From NCBI GenBank assembly GCA_036346355.1, contig CM070585.1, forward strand, positions 6,029,001 to 6,093,000: DNA of 64,000 nucleotides, in the 5' to 3' direction. The notes below the pieces were generated by a model. The model saw nothing but the letters and a program-made list of their open reading frames with translations. It was not told where the DNA came from and did no database searches. The DNA is from Rhipidocladum racemiflorum. Taxonomy: Eukaryota > Streptophyta > Magnoliopsida > Poales > Poaceae. The position numbers and the translations under genes were made by a program. Positions 11,079 to 21,539 of the stretch are shown in pieces; position 1 is the stretch's first letter, and each line of letters opens with the position of its first letter.

Positions 11079-11804
11079 TAGAGATGGCAACGGGGACCCG
11101 AAACCCGGGGTATTTACTCTATTAGGGGCCGGGTATGGACTATTTTTCATACCCGTGGGTCTACACGGGTCTACTAACGGACAAAATTTAGTACCCAGCG
11201 GGTAGAGCGGGTACGGGTCCGTTCTACTATTACCGGTACCCGTTCACCCGTGGGTCTGGTCCATTGATAATTTGGCCTAACCCGCAGTACAGCAGCAGCC
11301 CACGACTCCACGAGACGGCCCATAAAAAATCTAAAGTTCTAAACAATAATTGTGTTGAATCGTTCCCCGCTGCTTTGCTCAATCGTTCTCCATGGCTTCT
11401 GTCAATTGTTGCTATGTCAGTTGAATGTTCATGCAAAGTGACGTGTCAGTTGAATCTTGAATGTTCATGTTGTCATGCAAAGTGATATGTCAGTTGAATG
11501 CAAAGTGACATATCTCTAGAGTGACATGTCTGATGTCTCGCTTCAGTTCTTCACGGTGGTCTGAATGTTCTTCACCATGCAAAGTGATTGTCTGAACTCT
11601 GAAGCACACCGGCTGGACCAGGTCTCCACTCTCCACGTTTACATTGCAGGTGCGGGTTACCCGCAAGTACCCGGTACCCGCACGGGTACGGGTTAATTTT
11701 GTACCCACGTGCGGGTATGGATATTGTAACGAGTGAATTTTATGAACACAGGTATGTGTACGGGGTGGTGATACCCACCGGGTATATACCCGTTGCCATT
11801 CCTA
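11079..11804. mobile_element. non-autonomous hAT element, 726 bp
   Basis: The left end is TAGAGATGGCAACGGG and the right end, read in reverse complement, is TAGGAATGGCAACGGG; these are 16 bp inverted repeats with two mismatches. The 8 bp CTTAGATG is duplicated exactly at 11071-11078 and 11805-11812, the TSD length diagnostic of hAT. Subterminal sequence is rich in ACCCG/CGGGT motifs on both sides. The core (about 11415-11515) contains short tandem copies of GTCAGTTGAATG and ATGCAAAGTGA. No transposase is encoded, so it would depend on a hAT transposase elsewhere. Confidence 0.92.
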
Positions 11805-11812
11805 CTTAGATG

Positions 11813-12718
11813 CTAAGCTTTTGGAAGCCTAGAGAGTGCTCTTGAGAGAGCTTTAGTGAGAAGAGTTGAGGCTCTTGTGTGTGAGCTTTTTGCCATCCTT
11901 AGACTAGTGTGTGATTAGGAAGTGGATGTAAATATTCATCTCTAAGCATCAATATAAATATCAATTTTGTGCAAGTCTTTGCTCTTATTTTGTCTCACAT
12001 CTTTGACTTGTACAAGGAGAACCTGAGTGTTTTCTTGCTAAATAGCACTCAAATTTTGAACCTTCAGATCTAGATCCAATGGATGAAATCAATGTGCCTC
12101 CTCCCATTTGAGTATATTGTTTTGTCAAGGAGTACTTGTTTAGGTATTGGATGAGAAACATTATTCTTTTCTGCATGAAGTTTTTATATCAATTATATAC
12201 TAGTTTACACAACTTAAATTATGTAAAAATATTATGTGACAATTTGTAAAAAAAACATTACATTTTTGTGCATAGCCTTTTTTTTACGTCGATTATATAC
12301 TAGTTTTACATAAATTAAATTACATACAGAAATAATGTGACAATTTGTATGAAGAAAAGAGGGACACAACAAACAAAAATATGAACCACAAAGTTTAAAT
12401 AATAAAGCACAATATTGATGACAAAGCAATATTTAATAGGCAAAAAAGTGCTCACAAAACCAAAAAAACACCAATATCTAATAGACAATAAAAAATGAGC
12501 GCTCACAAATAAAAAAACACTTGAATGCCCTCTAGCCATTCCCCAAAACATCTAATTGAATATGAGTGCATTCCTACAACTTCTGATCCATGGCAAAAAC
12601 CAAAGAACCTGCATCACATCAAAAAAGGAATGAGTAAGTACCTGCAGAGTTAGAGTACTATGTGGCAGTTTTTTCACTGTCTGAATTCTTGGTAGTGCAG
12701 GAGTTGCAAGTTAATTAC
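11813..12718. other. intergenic repeats between hAT element and transporter remnant
   Basis: No gene recognised. The segment near 12020-12115 (TTGCTAAATAGCACTC, AATGGATGAAATCAATG) is similar to 36460-36550 in the third intron of the pirin gene, so it is a dispersed repeat. AT-rich sequence fills the rest. Confidence 0.45.
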
Positions 12719-13222
12719 CTAACGTAGTTGTGAGAGCTGCAATGCCAACAGCTTTTCAGGGGCATTCCAGTGATCACCATATCCATGATGGTGATGTACA
12801 CAGTGCTGAACCCGACGACGTTGCCCGGCGACCCGGTGGGCAGTAGGTACGACAGCTGTGCGCCGACCGCGCCGGGGACCATGAGCAGCAGCTGATGCAC
12901 GCCGATGGTCTTGGCCAGCTCCGCGAGCAGCGGCAGCACCAGCGTCGTGGTGGCGTGACTGGCGTCGTCGGACGTGAACTCCGTGATGACGCCGCCGAAG
13001 ATGCACGCCACTGGCGCGATGGCCAGCGCCGGCGCGCACCTCAGGAAGCCTAGCCCCTCTGAGAGGATGTCCGACTGTCCGTCAGGCCGCTCGCCTTGAA
13101 GCCGTCCGCGGTTGCGAAGCCCGCGCCAAGGAGGATGATGATGTTTCACTGCCCCTTCCGGAACTTTCCACAGTCCATGAGCTTCTCGCCGTCGTCCTTG
13201 CCGTTCGGGATTATGATCTGCA
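12719..13222 (-). pseudogene. TDT: tonoplast dicarboxylate transporter pseudogene, 3' exons
   Basis: Read on the minus strand, this encodes the C-terminal part of a SLC13/DASS-type dicarboxylate transporter of the vacuolar membrane, a family that moves malate and related acids. Visible are GLTD, the conserved VITEFTSDDAS, TTLVLPLLAELAKTIGVH, LLMVPGAVGAQ, YLLPTGSPGNVVGFST and MVITGMPLK. The SPGNVVG segment is the second conserved SNT-like signature region of the family. Upstream is GEKLMDCGKFRKGQ followed by TGA where a Trp codon is expected. The reading frame also slips after MPLK. The 151 bp at 13072-13222 occur again at 19384-19534 beyond the copia insertion. Confidence 0.82.
13072..13222 (-). 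repeat. 151 bp host exon duplication, left copy
   Basis: Nearly identical to 19384-19534 in the same orientation; I see two substitutions (for example CCAAGG versus CCGAGG). The copies sit immediately outside the copia insertion. Similarity may run some 8 bp further, to about 13230, with transitions. This acts as a very long target-site duplication. Confidence 0.9.
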
Positions 13223-13231
13223 CTACGAACA

Positions 13232-13245
13232 CTGCTCTGATACCA
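13232..13245 (-). promoter_or_regulatory. copia primer-binding site remnant outside the left LTR
   Basis: On the minus strand, TGGTATCAGAGCAG follows one base after the LTR end AATTAACA. TGGTATCAGAGC is the standard plant copia site complementary to initiator tRNA-Met. It normally lies inside a 5' LTR, so its place at the outer edge of this LTR is anomalous. Confidence 0.85.
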
Positions 13246-13246
13246 T

Positions 13247-13624
13247 TGTTAATTCTCTACGGATCTTGATGCCTAGTATCAACACCTAGATGAATACACT
13301 GAGGATTACCTTCAGGGTTTGAACTCGAGGACGCCATTGCCGTGATGAAGAGCCGGTGATGAAGGAGGACGATTGCCTCCTGCACGCGGTCTCCTGCGCT
13401 CGGTGAGGACGGCGGAGACTGGTACGACGACGAGGACGTCGTGGCCTTTCCTGCTGCTCCAACGCGCACGTAGATCGGTTTGTTACGGGTTTGTTAGGGG
13501 CGTGTGCACGAAGAACGTGGGTTCTCGAGCTGTCTAATCCCTTCTATTTATAAGCGCGTGTGCAACGAGGGGCCACAACCATAAAGGTCGGTTGCGCCCC
13601 GATCGAGCGCGAGATCAACCAACA
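13247..13624 (-). repeat. copia LTR, minus orientation (378 bp)
   Basis: On the minus strand it starts TGTTGGTTGATCTCG right after the polypurine tract AAGGGGGAGAA and ends AATTAACA. It contains a TATA-like CTTATAAATAGAAGGG near 13540-13555. It is the inverted counterpart of the LTR at 19003-19383. Confidence 0.9.
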
Positions 13625-13868
13625 TTCTCCCCCTTGATCTCGAATTCAACTTTGAAACTTTACATCTTGATCTATTAACTTTTTATATCTCACACTTTTA
13701 ACTTAACATTCCACTCCTCCATAGATTAGTGTACCAAGATCAAGGCGTCTAGCGATCGATTCACGTCTTCTTTGAACTCAATGACTATAGCACACCTCTC
13801 TACTTCAAAGCAGAATAACTTTGTCTTTGTGGGAGATGGTTGCTTTCAATGACCCCTATTATCCAGAA

Positions 13869-15880
13869 TCACACTCTTTCCTTTAAACCCATGCCGGCTA
13901 CGTGCTTCTCAAACACGTTGGGAGGAAGACCTTTGGTGAGCGGATCCGCTAACATGTCTTTTGTGCTTATATGCTCAAGCTCTATTGTTTGATCCTGGAT
14001 TTTCTCCTTCACAACATAAAACTTGATCTCTATGTGTTTGGCAGCACCACTTGACTTGTTGTTGTGGGAGTAAAATACTGCTGGCTCATTGTCGCAGTAT
14101 AATTTGAGTGGTTTTTCTATGCTGTCCACCACTCTCAACCCGGGTACAAACTTTTTAAACCACATTGCACTGCCCGGTTGCCTCATAGCATGCCACAAAC
14201 TCAGCGTGCATTGTCGGCGTTGCAACGATCGATTGTTTTATACTTTTCCATGATATAGCTCCTCGGCAAGGGTGAACACATATCCTGATGTGGACTTTCC
14301 GGTGTCTTTACACCACCCAATCTGCATCTGCATAGCCCATAATTTCTAGGGCACTTGACTTTCTATATGTTAGCATGAGGCTCTTTGTCCCTTGCAAATA
14401 CCGCAAGGCTTTCTTTCTGACTTTCCAGGTGATCAACTCCTGGATTAATCGATATCTTCCAAGCATCCGGTTGTAAATGCTAAGTCAGGCGAGTACATAT
14501 TTGAGCATACATTATGCTTCCGACATTTGAAGCATATGGTGCTGATTTCATTTGATCGATCTCATACTTGTTCTTTGGACCTTTGAAAATTACCAAACTT
14601 ATCGCCCTTGACTATTGGGCGGCGTGGCATTACACATATGCATACTATATCTTTTCAAAACACTTTCTATGTATGCCTTCTGTGATAGCCCTAGCACCCC
14701 TCTTTTTCTATCTCGGTGTATCTCAATTCCTAATACATAGGATGCTTCACCAAGATCTTTCATATCAAACTTTGAGGACAAGAACTTCTTTGTCTCTAGC
14801 AACAGAGATCTGATCACTTTGCTTGCTAATAGGATATCATCCACATATAAAACTAGGAAAATATACTTCCCTCTACTAAACTTTGCATAAATGCAGTTGT
14901 CCTCCTCATTCTCTTTGAACCCAAAATTTCTTATGATTTCATCAAACTTAATGTACCCTTTGTCTAGCCGCTTGTTTTAATCCATAAATGGACTTCTTTA
15001 ATCGACATCCCATATTTTCTTTTCCTTCCATGACAAAACCTTTGGGTTGCGCCATGTACACATTTTCATATAAATCCCCATTTAGGAATGCCGTCTTAAC
15101 ATCCATCTGATGTAATTCTAAATCATAATGAGCAACGAGTGCCATAATGATTCTAAAAGAATCCTTTGTCGAAACAGGCGAGAAGGTTTCGGTATAATCT
15201 ATTCCTTCTCTCTGAGTGAAGCCTTTTGCGACAAGTCTAGCTTTAAATCTTTCAACATTCCCTTTGGAGTCACGTTTGGTTTTGTAGACCCATTTACAGC
15301 CTACTGTTTTGGCTCCTTTAGGAATTTCTTCTAAATCCCAGACTTTGTTTGTACTCATGGATCTCATTTCATCTTGCATGGCATTAAGCCACTTCGATGA
15401 ATTGGGACTTCTCATCGCTTCCTCATAAGAGGTGGGATCACCCTCTATCTCTATGTCTTCACTGGCATAAACTTCATAATCAGCTGGAATAGCTGATCTC
15501 CTGTTTCTCTGTGATCTTCTAAGTGGTTCTTGAGCAGGTTCACTTTGCTCTCTCTGAGGAGGCTGCTCGGGCTCCTCACTAGCAGCGAGGGCCTCGGGCT
15601 CCACAGCAGTGCCTCTGGCACACCGATTGTTGAACTCGGAGAAACAGGCCAGTCTTTGTAACCAGGTGATGCAGCAACAACAGGTATCGAGAAGAAAGGC
15701 TCTTGAATCATAGGAGTTGGGGCACAAACCCGCTTCTCATCAAGGCTAATTTCTTGGGGTACCATGCTCCCCCTGATCATATCATCCTCTATAAACACAG
15801 CGTGTCTAGTTTCTACAAACTTGGTATGTGCATGCGGGCGGTAGAAAGCGATAACCCTTTGATCTTTCAGGATAGCCAAT
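13869..15880 (-). pseudogene. copia reverse transcriptase and RNase H, frameshifted
   Basis: On the minus strand the RT begins near 15440 with SSKWLNAMQDEM and TVGCKWVYKTKRD, continues through RLVAKGFTQREGIDYTETFSP, HQMDVKTAFLNGDL and KKSIYGLKQA, and after frame changes reaches MDDILLAS (catalytic x-x-DD) and SYVLGIEI at 14599-14844. RNase H is recognisable at 13869-14225 with VDSIEKPLKLYCDNEPAVFY, KHIEIKFYVVKEKI and DMLADPLTKGLPP. Several indels separate the pieces. The enzyme pair would copy element RNA into DNA; this copy cannot. Confidence 0.85.
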
Positions 15881-17200
15881 GAAATGGCAACTCACTGTCT
15901 TTGGATCTAACTTTCCTATGTTTGGGTTGAATACTTTTGCCTCAGCCGGACAGCCCCACACATGTAGATAGTTTAGTGAAGGCTTCCTCCCAGTCCATAA
16001 CTCATACGGTGTTTTAGGCACCGACTTCTTTAGTACCCGATTAAGAATATGGGCGGCGGTTTTAAAGCCTCCATCCATAGACTAACCGGTAAAGTGGAGT
16101 AACTTATCATACTTCTCACCATATCCATTAAGGTACAGTTCGCCTTTCGGCTACTCCATTTCTTTGAGGTTCGCCCGGCATAGAATCTTGAGCTACTATG
16201 CCATTTTCCTGCAGTACCTTGCAAAGGTCTGGAACTTGGCCATAAGGGGTGTGTTTACCGTAGTATTCACCTCCTGATGCGATCTTACTACTTTAATCTT
16301 TAGATCATGTTGATTCTCTATTTCACTTTAAATATTTTAAACTTTTCTAATGCTTGACCTTTCTTTGATAGGATAAATGTAGCCATAGCGAGAATAGTCA
16401 TCGATGAATGTAATGAATGAATCAAAACCATCCACTGTCTTTCTGGAAAAGGACCACAAATGTACGTATGGATTATTTCCAAGATTCTGTGCTACGCTTG
16501 GCGCCTTTCTTTATTTGTTTAACATACTTGCCTTTAATACAATCTATGCAATGATACGTGTTTGAAAAATCTAGGGGAGGAACAATTTCTTCTTTGATTA
16601 ATCGTTCAATTCTCCCCCTCGAAATATGGCCTAAACGACAATGCCATAATTTCGATGACGATTCACTTTCTATTCTCTTTCGCTTTGTATTAACATTGCA
16701 TACTTTCGCATTCGAGGAGGTACTTATGTCATTCACAATATCATAATGGGATAGCAAATAAAGCTTGTCTTGTCGGATGGCAAGACCAACATCTATATTA
16801 TTAAACTTTATTACACACTTTCCATTCCCAAAATGACACTGAATGTTCTCATCATCTAAGCAAGACACTGAAATCAAATTCCTTCTTAAAGAAGGCACTA
16901 ATAAAACATCACGCAAATGGAGTATGAAGCCGCCATCCAACTCTAATGGAAGATCTCCAATGGCTTCTACATCAGCTTCAACTCCATTCGCCACTCTAAT
17001 TCCTCTTTCTCCTCTTTGTAGGATCCTCCTCGTATGGAATCCCTGCATAGAATTAGCAACATGAACAGTTGCACCAGAATCTATCCACCAAGTGCTAGTT
17101 GGTGAATCTATATACAAGGATTCATCTATGAATGTAACTTGATCTTTACCTCTTTTGTTCAGCCACTTGAGGAAAAGAACACAATCCTTCATGCGGTGCC
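15806..17200 (-). pseudogene. copia protease and integrase, frameshifted
   Basis: The protease motif STWWIDSGATVHV lies near 17085, with intact D-S-G. Integrase follows: LWHCRLGHISRGRIERL and CIDCIKGKYVKQ form the HHCC zinc finger (16473-16650), and the catalytic core is split into pieces at 16030-16224 and 15806-16078 (KKSVPKTPYELWTGRKPSLNYL, YLHVWGCPAEAKVF). The pieces lie in different frames, so no integrase can be made. Confidence 0.8.
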
Positions 17201-18098
17201 CTTTACGATGACAACGCTGCGAGTGTCTGGATCTATGTGCTCGGCGGAGGCCTAGGAGGCGTCCCTTTGGAACCATGTCCTCCATTGGAGTTCTGTCCTC
17301 CATTTGAGTGTTCACCCTTCTCAAAATTGGTGAACCTTTTCTGCTGATAATTGCCCTTTTGGTAGTTGCCTTTCTTGAAATTTGGCTTATTCTGAATCTG
17401 GAAATAATTCTTTTTCTTCTGAGGATGTTTAACCGTCAGTTCATCAGCCTTTTGTGCCTTTAATCTTTCTTCTTCTTGGACACACATGGCAATGCACTTT
17501 TCAATAGACCACTTTTCTTCACTAATGTTGTAATTTACAACAAAAGTCTCAAATTCTTTTGGTAATGAAACCAGTATAAGGTGGACTATGAAATCATTCT
17601 TTAAAGGCATGTCAAAAGACGTGAGAGAGTGAGCCATGTTAGACATCTTGAGAATATGTTCTCTAATGCAGTCCATTACGCGACCCAGATCCATCATACT
17701 TGTCATTGACAAGTTTCTTGATTAATGTGCTGCATAGGCCTTTGTGGATCGATGCTTGCTCTTCTATTTTCTTCAGATACTCAGTAGCATCTGTACATTC
17801 TGGGATTGCTCCCCTTATGGACTCAATGATGGTGCCTTTGATCACCATGAGGCACTTTCTATTTGAGTTGTCCCACTTTGCCTTCTCAAATTATACTGCG
17901 ACAATGAGCCAGCAGTAATTCTGCCGCAGCATTATTTGTGGCTTCCGGACTCCCAGCAGCTGCCAGAACCGGTGCCACAGGCCTTGGATGAAGCAAAGCA
18001 TAATCTATCTCAGCCATAGCCATGGCCAAGCTCAAATTCTCTCTCCATGAGGAGTAATTGTTGCCGTTCAACCTTTCAAGCCCTTGAAAGACACTCAA
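17160..18098 (-). pseudogene. copia gag, frameshifted
   Basis: Minus-strand frame starting at 18098 with LERLNGNNYSSWRENL, the typical copia Gag opening, then DATEYLKKIEEQASIHKG (17663-17848), PKEFETFVVNYN and a zinc knuckle CHRKGHRMKDC near 17180-17215. At least three frame changes are needed to join these parts. Confidence 0.8.
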
Positions 18099-18647
18099 GG
18101 AATTGGCAATCTTGGTTGGAAAAGCTTCATTAAATAAAACAAGAATTTAATCAGTAAACTAAAAAATTATAAACTTTGGCATGAATAAATTAACGTTGGT
18201 CAATTAAACATGCTTTCAACTATAATAAAGACTGATCTATTTCTAAAACACCGTTGGGCAGTATTAGAATAGAGCAAACTTTATTCAAAAAAAAAAACTT
18301 TCTATCATTCTTAACATGGTCATGGCAAAAATTATTTTCAACGTTGGTCAGAAAAATAAAATTACCATGACTATGTGAAATACTATATAAAATTATTTTT
18401 CATTTACTATTTATTTATTTATTTACTATTTTCTCTAATTAAATATCCACGTTGGTTTCAACTTAATCAGAGAAAAGAAAAACTTAAACTTGCAGCGGAA
18501 ATACAGACTTAATTTAGTACTTAAGCTCATCATGCATAGCAAAATTGAACACTTAATATATATATATGTATATATATAAACTTTGGGGATAATCTGTTTG
18601 GGTCGAACAGCCCAAAAACCGGCGCTTCCCCTTCGTCATCAGGCCCA
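18099..18647. other. AT-rich copia 5' leader remnant up to the inversion junction
   Basis: Between the Gag start and the inverted arm there is no LTR and no primer-binding site, although both would be expected here. The DNA is AT-rich, with a short (TA)n run near 18558-18578. CCAGCTTGAGC near 18645 marks the start of the inverted arm. Confidence 0.55.
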
Positions 18648-18760
18648 GCTTGAGCATATAAGCACAAAAGACATGTTAGCGGATCCGCTCACCAAAGGTC
18701 TTCCTCCCAACGTGTTTGAGAAGCACGTAGCCGGCATGGGTTTAAAGGAAAGACTGTGAT
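18648..18760 (+). pseudogene. inverted extra copy of the copia RNase H tail
   Basis: Plus-strand sequence encodes LSI-KDMLADPLTKGLPP and FEKHVAGMGLKER, identical in content to the minus-strand RNase H end at about 13869-13980. It is followed by the leader to the polypurine tract and LTR in plus orientation. Confidence 0.85.
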
Positions 18761-19002
18761 TCTGGATAATAGGGGTCATTGAAAGCAACCATCTCCCACA
18801 AAGACAAAGTTATTCTGCTTTGAAGTAGAGAGGTGTGCTATAGTCATTGAGTTCAGCAGTACGTAACTGGCTGTTGTGACGCCTTGGTCTTGGTACACTA
18901 ATCTATGGAGGAGTGGAATGTTAAGTTAAAAGTGTGAGATATAAAAAGTTAATAGATCAAGATGTAAAGTTTCAAAGTTGAATTCGAGATCAAGGGGGAG
19001 AA

Positions 19003-19383
19003 TGTTGGTTGATCTCGCGCCCTGATCGGCGCAACCGACCTTTATGGTTGTGGCCCCCTGTTGCACACGCCGCTTATAAATAGAAGGGATTAGATGACCA
19101 CGAGAACCCACGTTCTCTGTGCACACGTCCCTAACAAACCCGTAACAAACCGATCTACGTGCGGCGTTGGAAGCGGCGAGGAAAGGCCACGGACGTCCTC
19201 GCCGTACCCGATCTCGCCGTCCTCACCGAAGCGCAGAGACCCCGCGTCGAGAGGCAATCGTCCTCCTTCATCACCGGCTCTTCATCACGGCAATGGCGTC
19301 CTCGAGTTCAAACCCTGAAGGTAATCCTCAGTGTATTCATCTAGGTGTTGATACTAGGCATCAAGATCCGTAGAGAATTAACA
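19003..19383 (+). repeat. copia LTR, plus orientation (381 bp)
   Basis: Starts TGTTGGTTGATC after AAGGGGGAGAA and ends AGAGAATTAACA, directly abutting the 151 bp host duplication. TATA-like TTATAAATAGAAGGG at about 19074. It is inverted relative to the LTR at 13247-13624. Confidence 0.9.
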
Positions 19384-19534
19384 CGACTGTCCGTCAGGCC
19401 GCTCGCCTTGAAGCCGTCCGCGGTTGCGAAGCCCGCGCCGAGGAGGATGATGATGTTTCACTGCCCCTTCCGGCACTTTCCACAGTCCATGAGCTTCTCG
19501 CCGTCGTCCTTGCCGTTCGGGATTATGATCTGCA
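19384..19534 (-). repeat. 151 bp host exon duplication, right copy
   Basis: Same-orientation copy of 13072-13222. It carries the same TGA stop in place of the Trp codon after GKxRKGQ, so the nonsense mutation existed before the duplication. Unlike the left copy it continues without break into the upstream part of the transporter exon (ARGNNSLAMQIII). Confidence 0.9.
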
Positions 19535-20695
19535 TTGCGAGCGAGTTGTTGCCCCGTGCAGGGCGGAAGTACATGGATTGAGGGTAAAAAAAAAAAAGTG
19601 TATGCTAATGTATATATAAATAAAATTATTGTATATTAGTCTATATATATAGTATATGTGAACCCTTTTAATCTATATATTGTGACACCGGGAGGCAAAT
19701 AACAAACAAATGGTAAGAATAATAAGTTGTTATCACATATATGATGAAGTGGTGAACCCCGATGATTTTTTTCTGTAGTTCCGCCCCTGGCCCCGTGAGC
19801 TCACGTGACAAGTTTGTCTCTGAAAAAAATAATCAAAAGATGTGGAATTCTTGGTGCACTTACAGTGACCGTTCCATCCCCAACTTCGCCGTGGAAGAGG
19901 CTGCCCACCCCAGGGATGTCGTGTGTCAGACTCCTGGTCATCCATAGGACAATCAGGCCCTGCAAGAATTAGCAAAAGCCATGGGACCTGTCACAAATCA
20001 AGATGGAGTCCGCTATCAGAAAACCCAGAACATCCATTAACACTAGGGTGCCAAACAAAAAAGATTAAAAAAAGAGAAATTTTACGGTGTATTATACTGA
20101 TAGTATAAAATATATAGTAAAAACCGCATCTAACCGTTGATTTGTTAATAATGTTTTTACTACTATATTACCAGTTGAAGTATAAGTAAACTATAATTAA
20201 TCTGATCCATTAGATGATTAGATCGAAAAAAATAAACGGTTCATATTCAATTTAGTGTATTGTAAAAGAGCTGGAAACTTTGAAATGAACCGCACCTTTT
20301 TTTTTTTTAGCAGTACTTGAGGCAGAGCGTCGCCCAGAGCGCCACGAACAGGACGAGCGCCATGGGGAGCCCGAAGGATATCCACGAGCTGAAGCCTGAA
20401 GGTGATAGGCTCCTGCTCAGGGAAGTGCGTGGACCACATCCTCAAACTCAACAGTATGATGTTCACGCCGTGCCCTTCAGCGTCGCCATCCCGCCGATCG
20501 CGGACGCGTACACCACGCCGAGCACCACCGCCTTGGAGAACCGCTGGACCTCCCGGGCGTCGGCGCTCCCCGCGGTCTCGCGGGGGAACCGCTGTAGAAT
20601 CCCAGTCGCCAAAACGGCATCATCATGACGGTGCACGGCGTGCTGTGGATCCACATGCTGATCAACGGCATCATCAGATCAGATGCGCGTGACCG
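19384..20695 (-). pseudogene. TDT: tonoplast dicarboxylate transporter pseudogene, 5' exons
   Basis: Three exon pieces are visible on the minus strand. Positions 20690-20310 encode MWIHSTPCTVMMMP, TGILQRFPRE, VQRFSKAVVLGVVYASAIGGMATL, and, after a frameshift, FPEQEPITF and GLPMALVLFVALWATLCLKY; the small indels at GGCACGG and at the ATGATGATGCCG segment break the frame. Exon 19864-19959 is clean (32 codons: LIVLWMTRSLTHDIPG, FHGEVGDGTVT) with acceptor CTTGCAG and donor GTAAGT. Positions 19590-19384 carry the exon with the TGA stop. The order and motifs match plant vacuolar malate/dicarboxylate transporters. The first exon is not found, so the remnant is also 5' truncated. Confidence 0.82.
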
Positions 20696-20888
20696 TAATT
20701 CGTCAACATCATGGTCCTTGCCACTTTTTTTAAAGGTGTCATCGACATTTCTATTTGATGATTATAGCTCCCTTTGCTTACTAAGAAGAGCTTCTGTACT
20801 TTTTCTTCTAATATAAGTTAGATAATTTTTAAAGCAAGCTAAGGATTAAGTAATAACCAACCAGGCAACCATCTATCCTTTCTTCATA

Positions 20889-20891
<3 letters not shown>

Positions 20892-20971
<80 letters not shown>

Positions 20972-21336
20972 GAAGCCTCTTTTCTACTCCCGAGAGTAAT
21001 TACTCCCTATGCTGTATCTCACAACGTAGGGAGTATTTATATGACAGGGAGTATGCGTGTAGTATATAAGTATATAAGATCATCTAGGTGGTATTTACAT
21101 TTTTTCAGAGGTGGTATGTACACTTTTTAGACATACTTCTTTTTATATGCGTATATGAAGGTATTTGCAAAATATGCTAAAAACTATGTACTCCCTTGCA
21201 ATTTTTTCATGTGGATCTCATTGGAATATCTTATAATTAGTATATGAGTTTATCCAAATTGATAAAGGAGTATTTCAAGTACGTTTGGGTGGTATTTCAG
21301 ATATGGGAGTAATTACTCCTGAGTACAAGTATTTTT

Positions 21337-21402
<66 letters not shown>
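20892..21402. mobile_element. (TA)n-flanked small element resembling Micron
   Basis: Two long (TA)n runs, 20892-20952 and 21339-21402, bracket a 386 bp segment. The segment begins with (GA)n and then GAGAGTAATTACTCCC and ends GGGAGTAATTACTCC, which are inverted relative to each other. A non-coding unit of about 390 bp sitting inside a TA microsatellite is the known arrangement of rice Micron elements; I have not been able to compare sequences. Confidence 0.65.
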
Positions 21403-21405
<3 letters not shown>

Positions 21406-21539
21406 CATAGAAGCATGTCTCTTACTTTTGCCTTCTTCACTGTTCCATCATGGCTTCTCTCATGTAGAATGTAATGTGGCTAGTTTGATGGCTTCCTTCC
21501 TAAGTTTTATATAACAAGAACCAGTTTTGAAATATATTA

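Larger units (their letters stand above)
13231..19383 (-). mobile_element. rearranged Ty1/copia insertion with inverted LTR ends
   Basis: The body from about 18098 down to 13880 encodes copia Gag, protease, integrase, RT and RNase H on the minus strand, in that order. At the low-coordinate end is the expected 3' LTR (13247-13624). At the other end, instead of a 5' LTR in the same orientation, there is an inverted copy of the element's own 3' end: RNase H tail, polypurine tract and LTR (18648-19383, plus). Arms of about 735 bp (13247-13980 and 18648-19383) therefore form a large inverted repeat with both LTR U5 ends facing outward. The body has many frameshifts. It interrupts the dicarboxylate transporter pseudogene. 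Confidence 0.88.

Noticed and set aside
12719..20695. A functional dicarboxylate transporter interrupted only by the copia element
   Set aside because: The TGA in place of Trp, at least two frameshifts in the 5' exon and the missing first exon show it was already defective.
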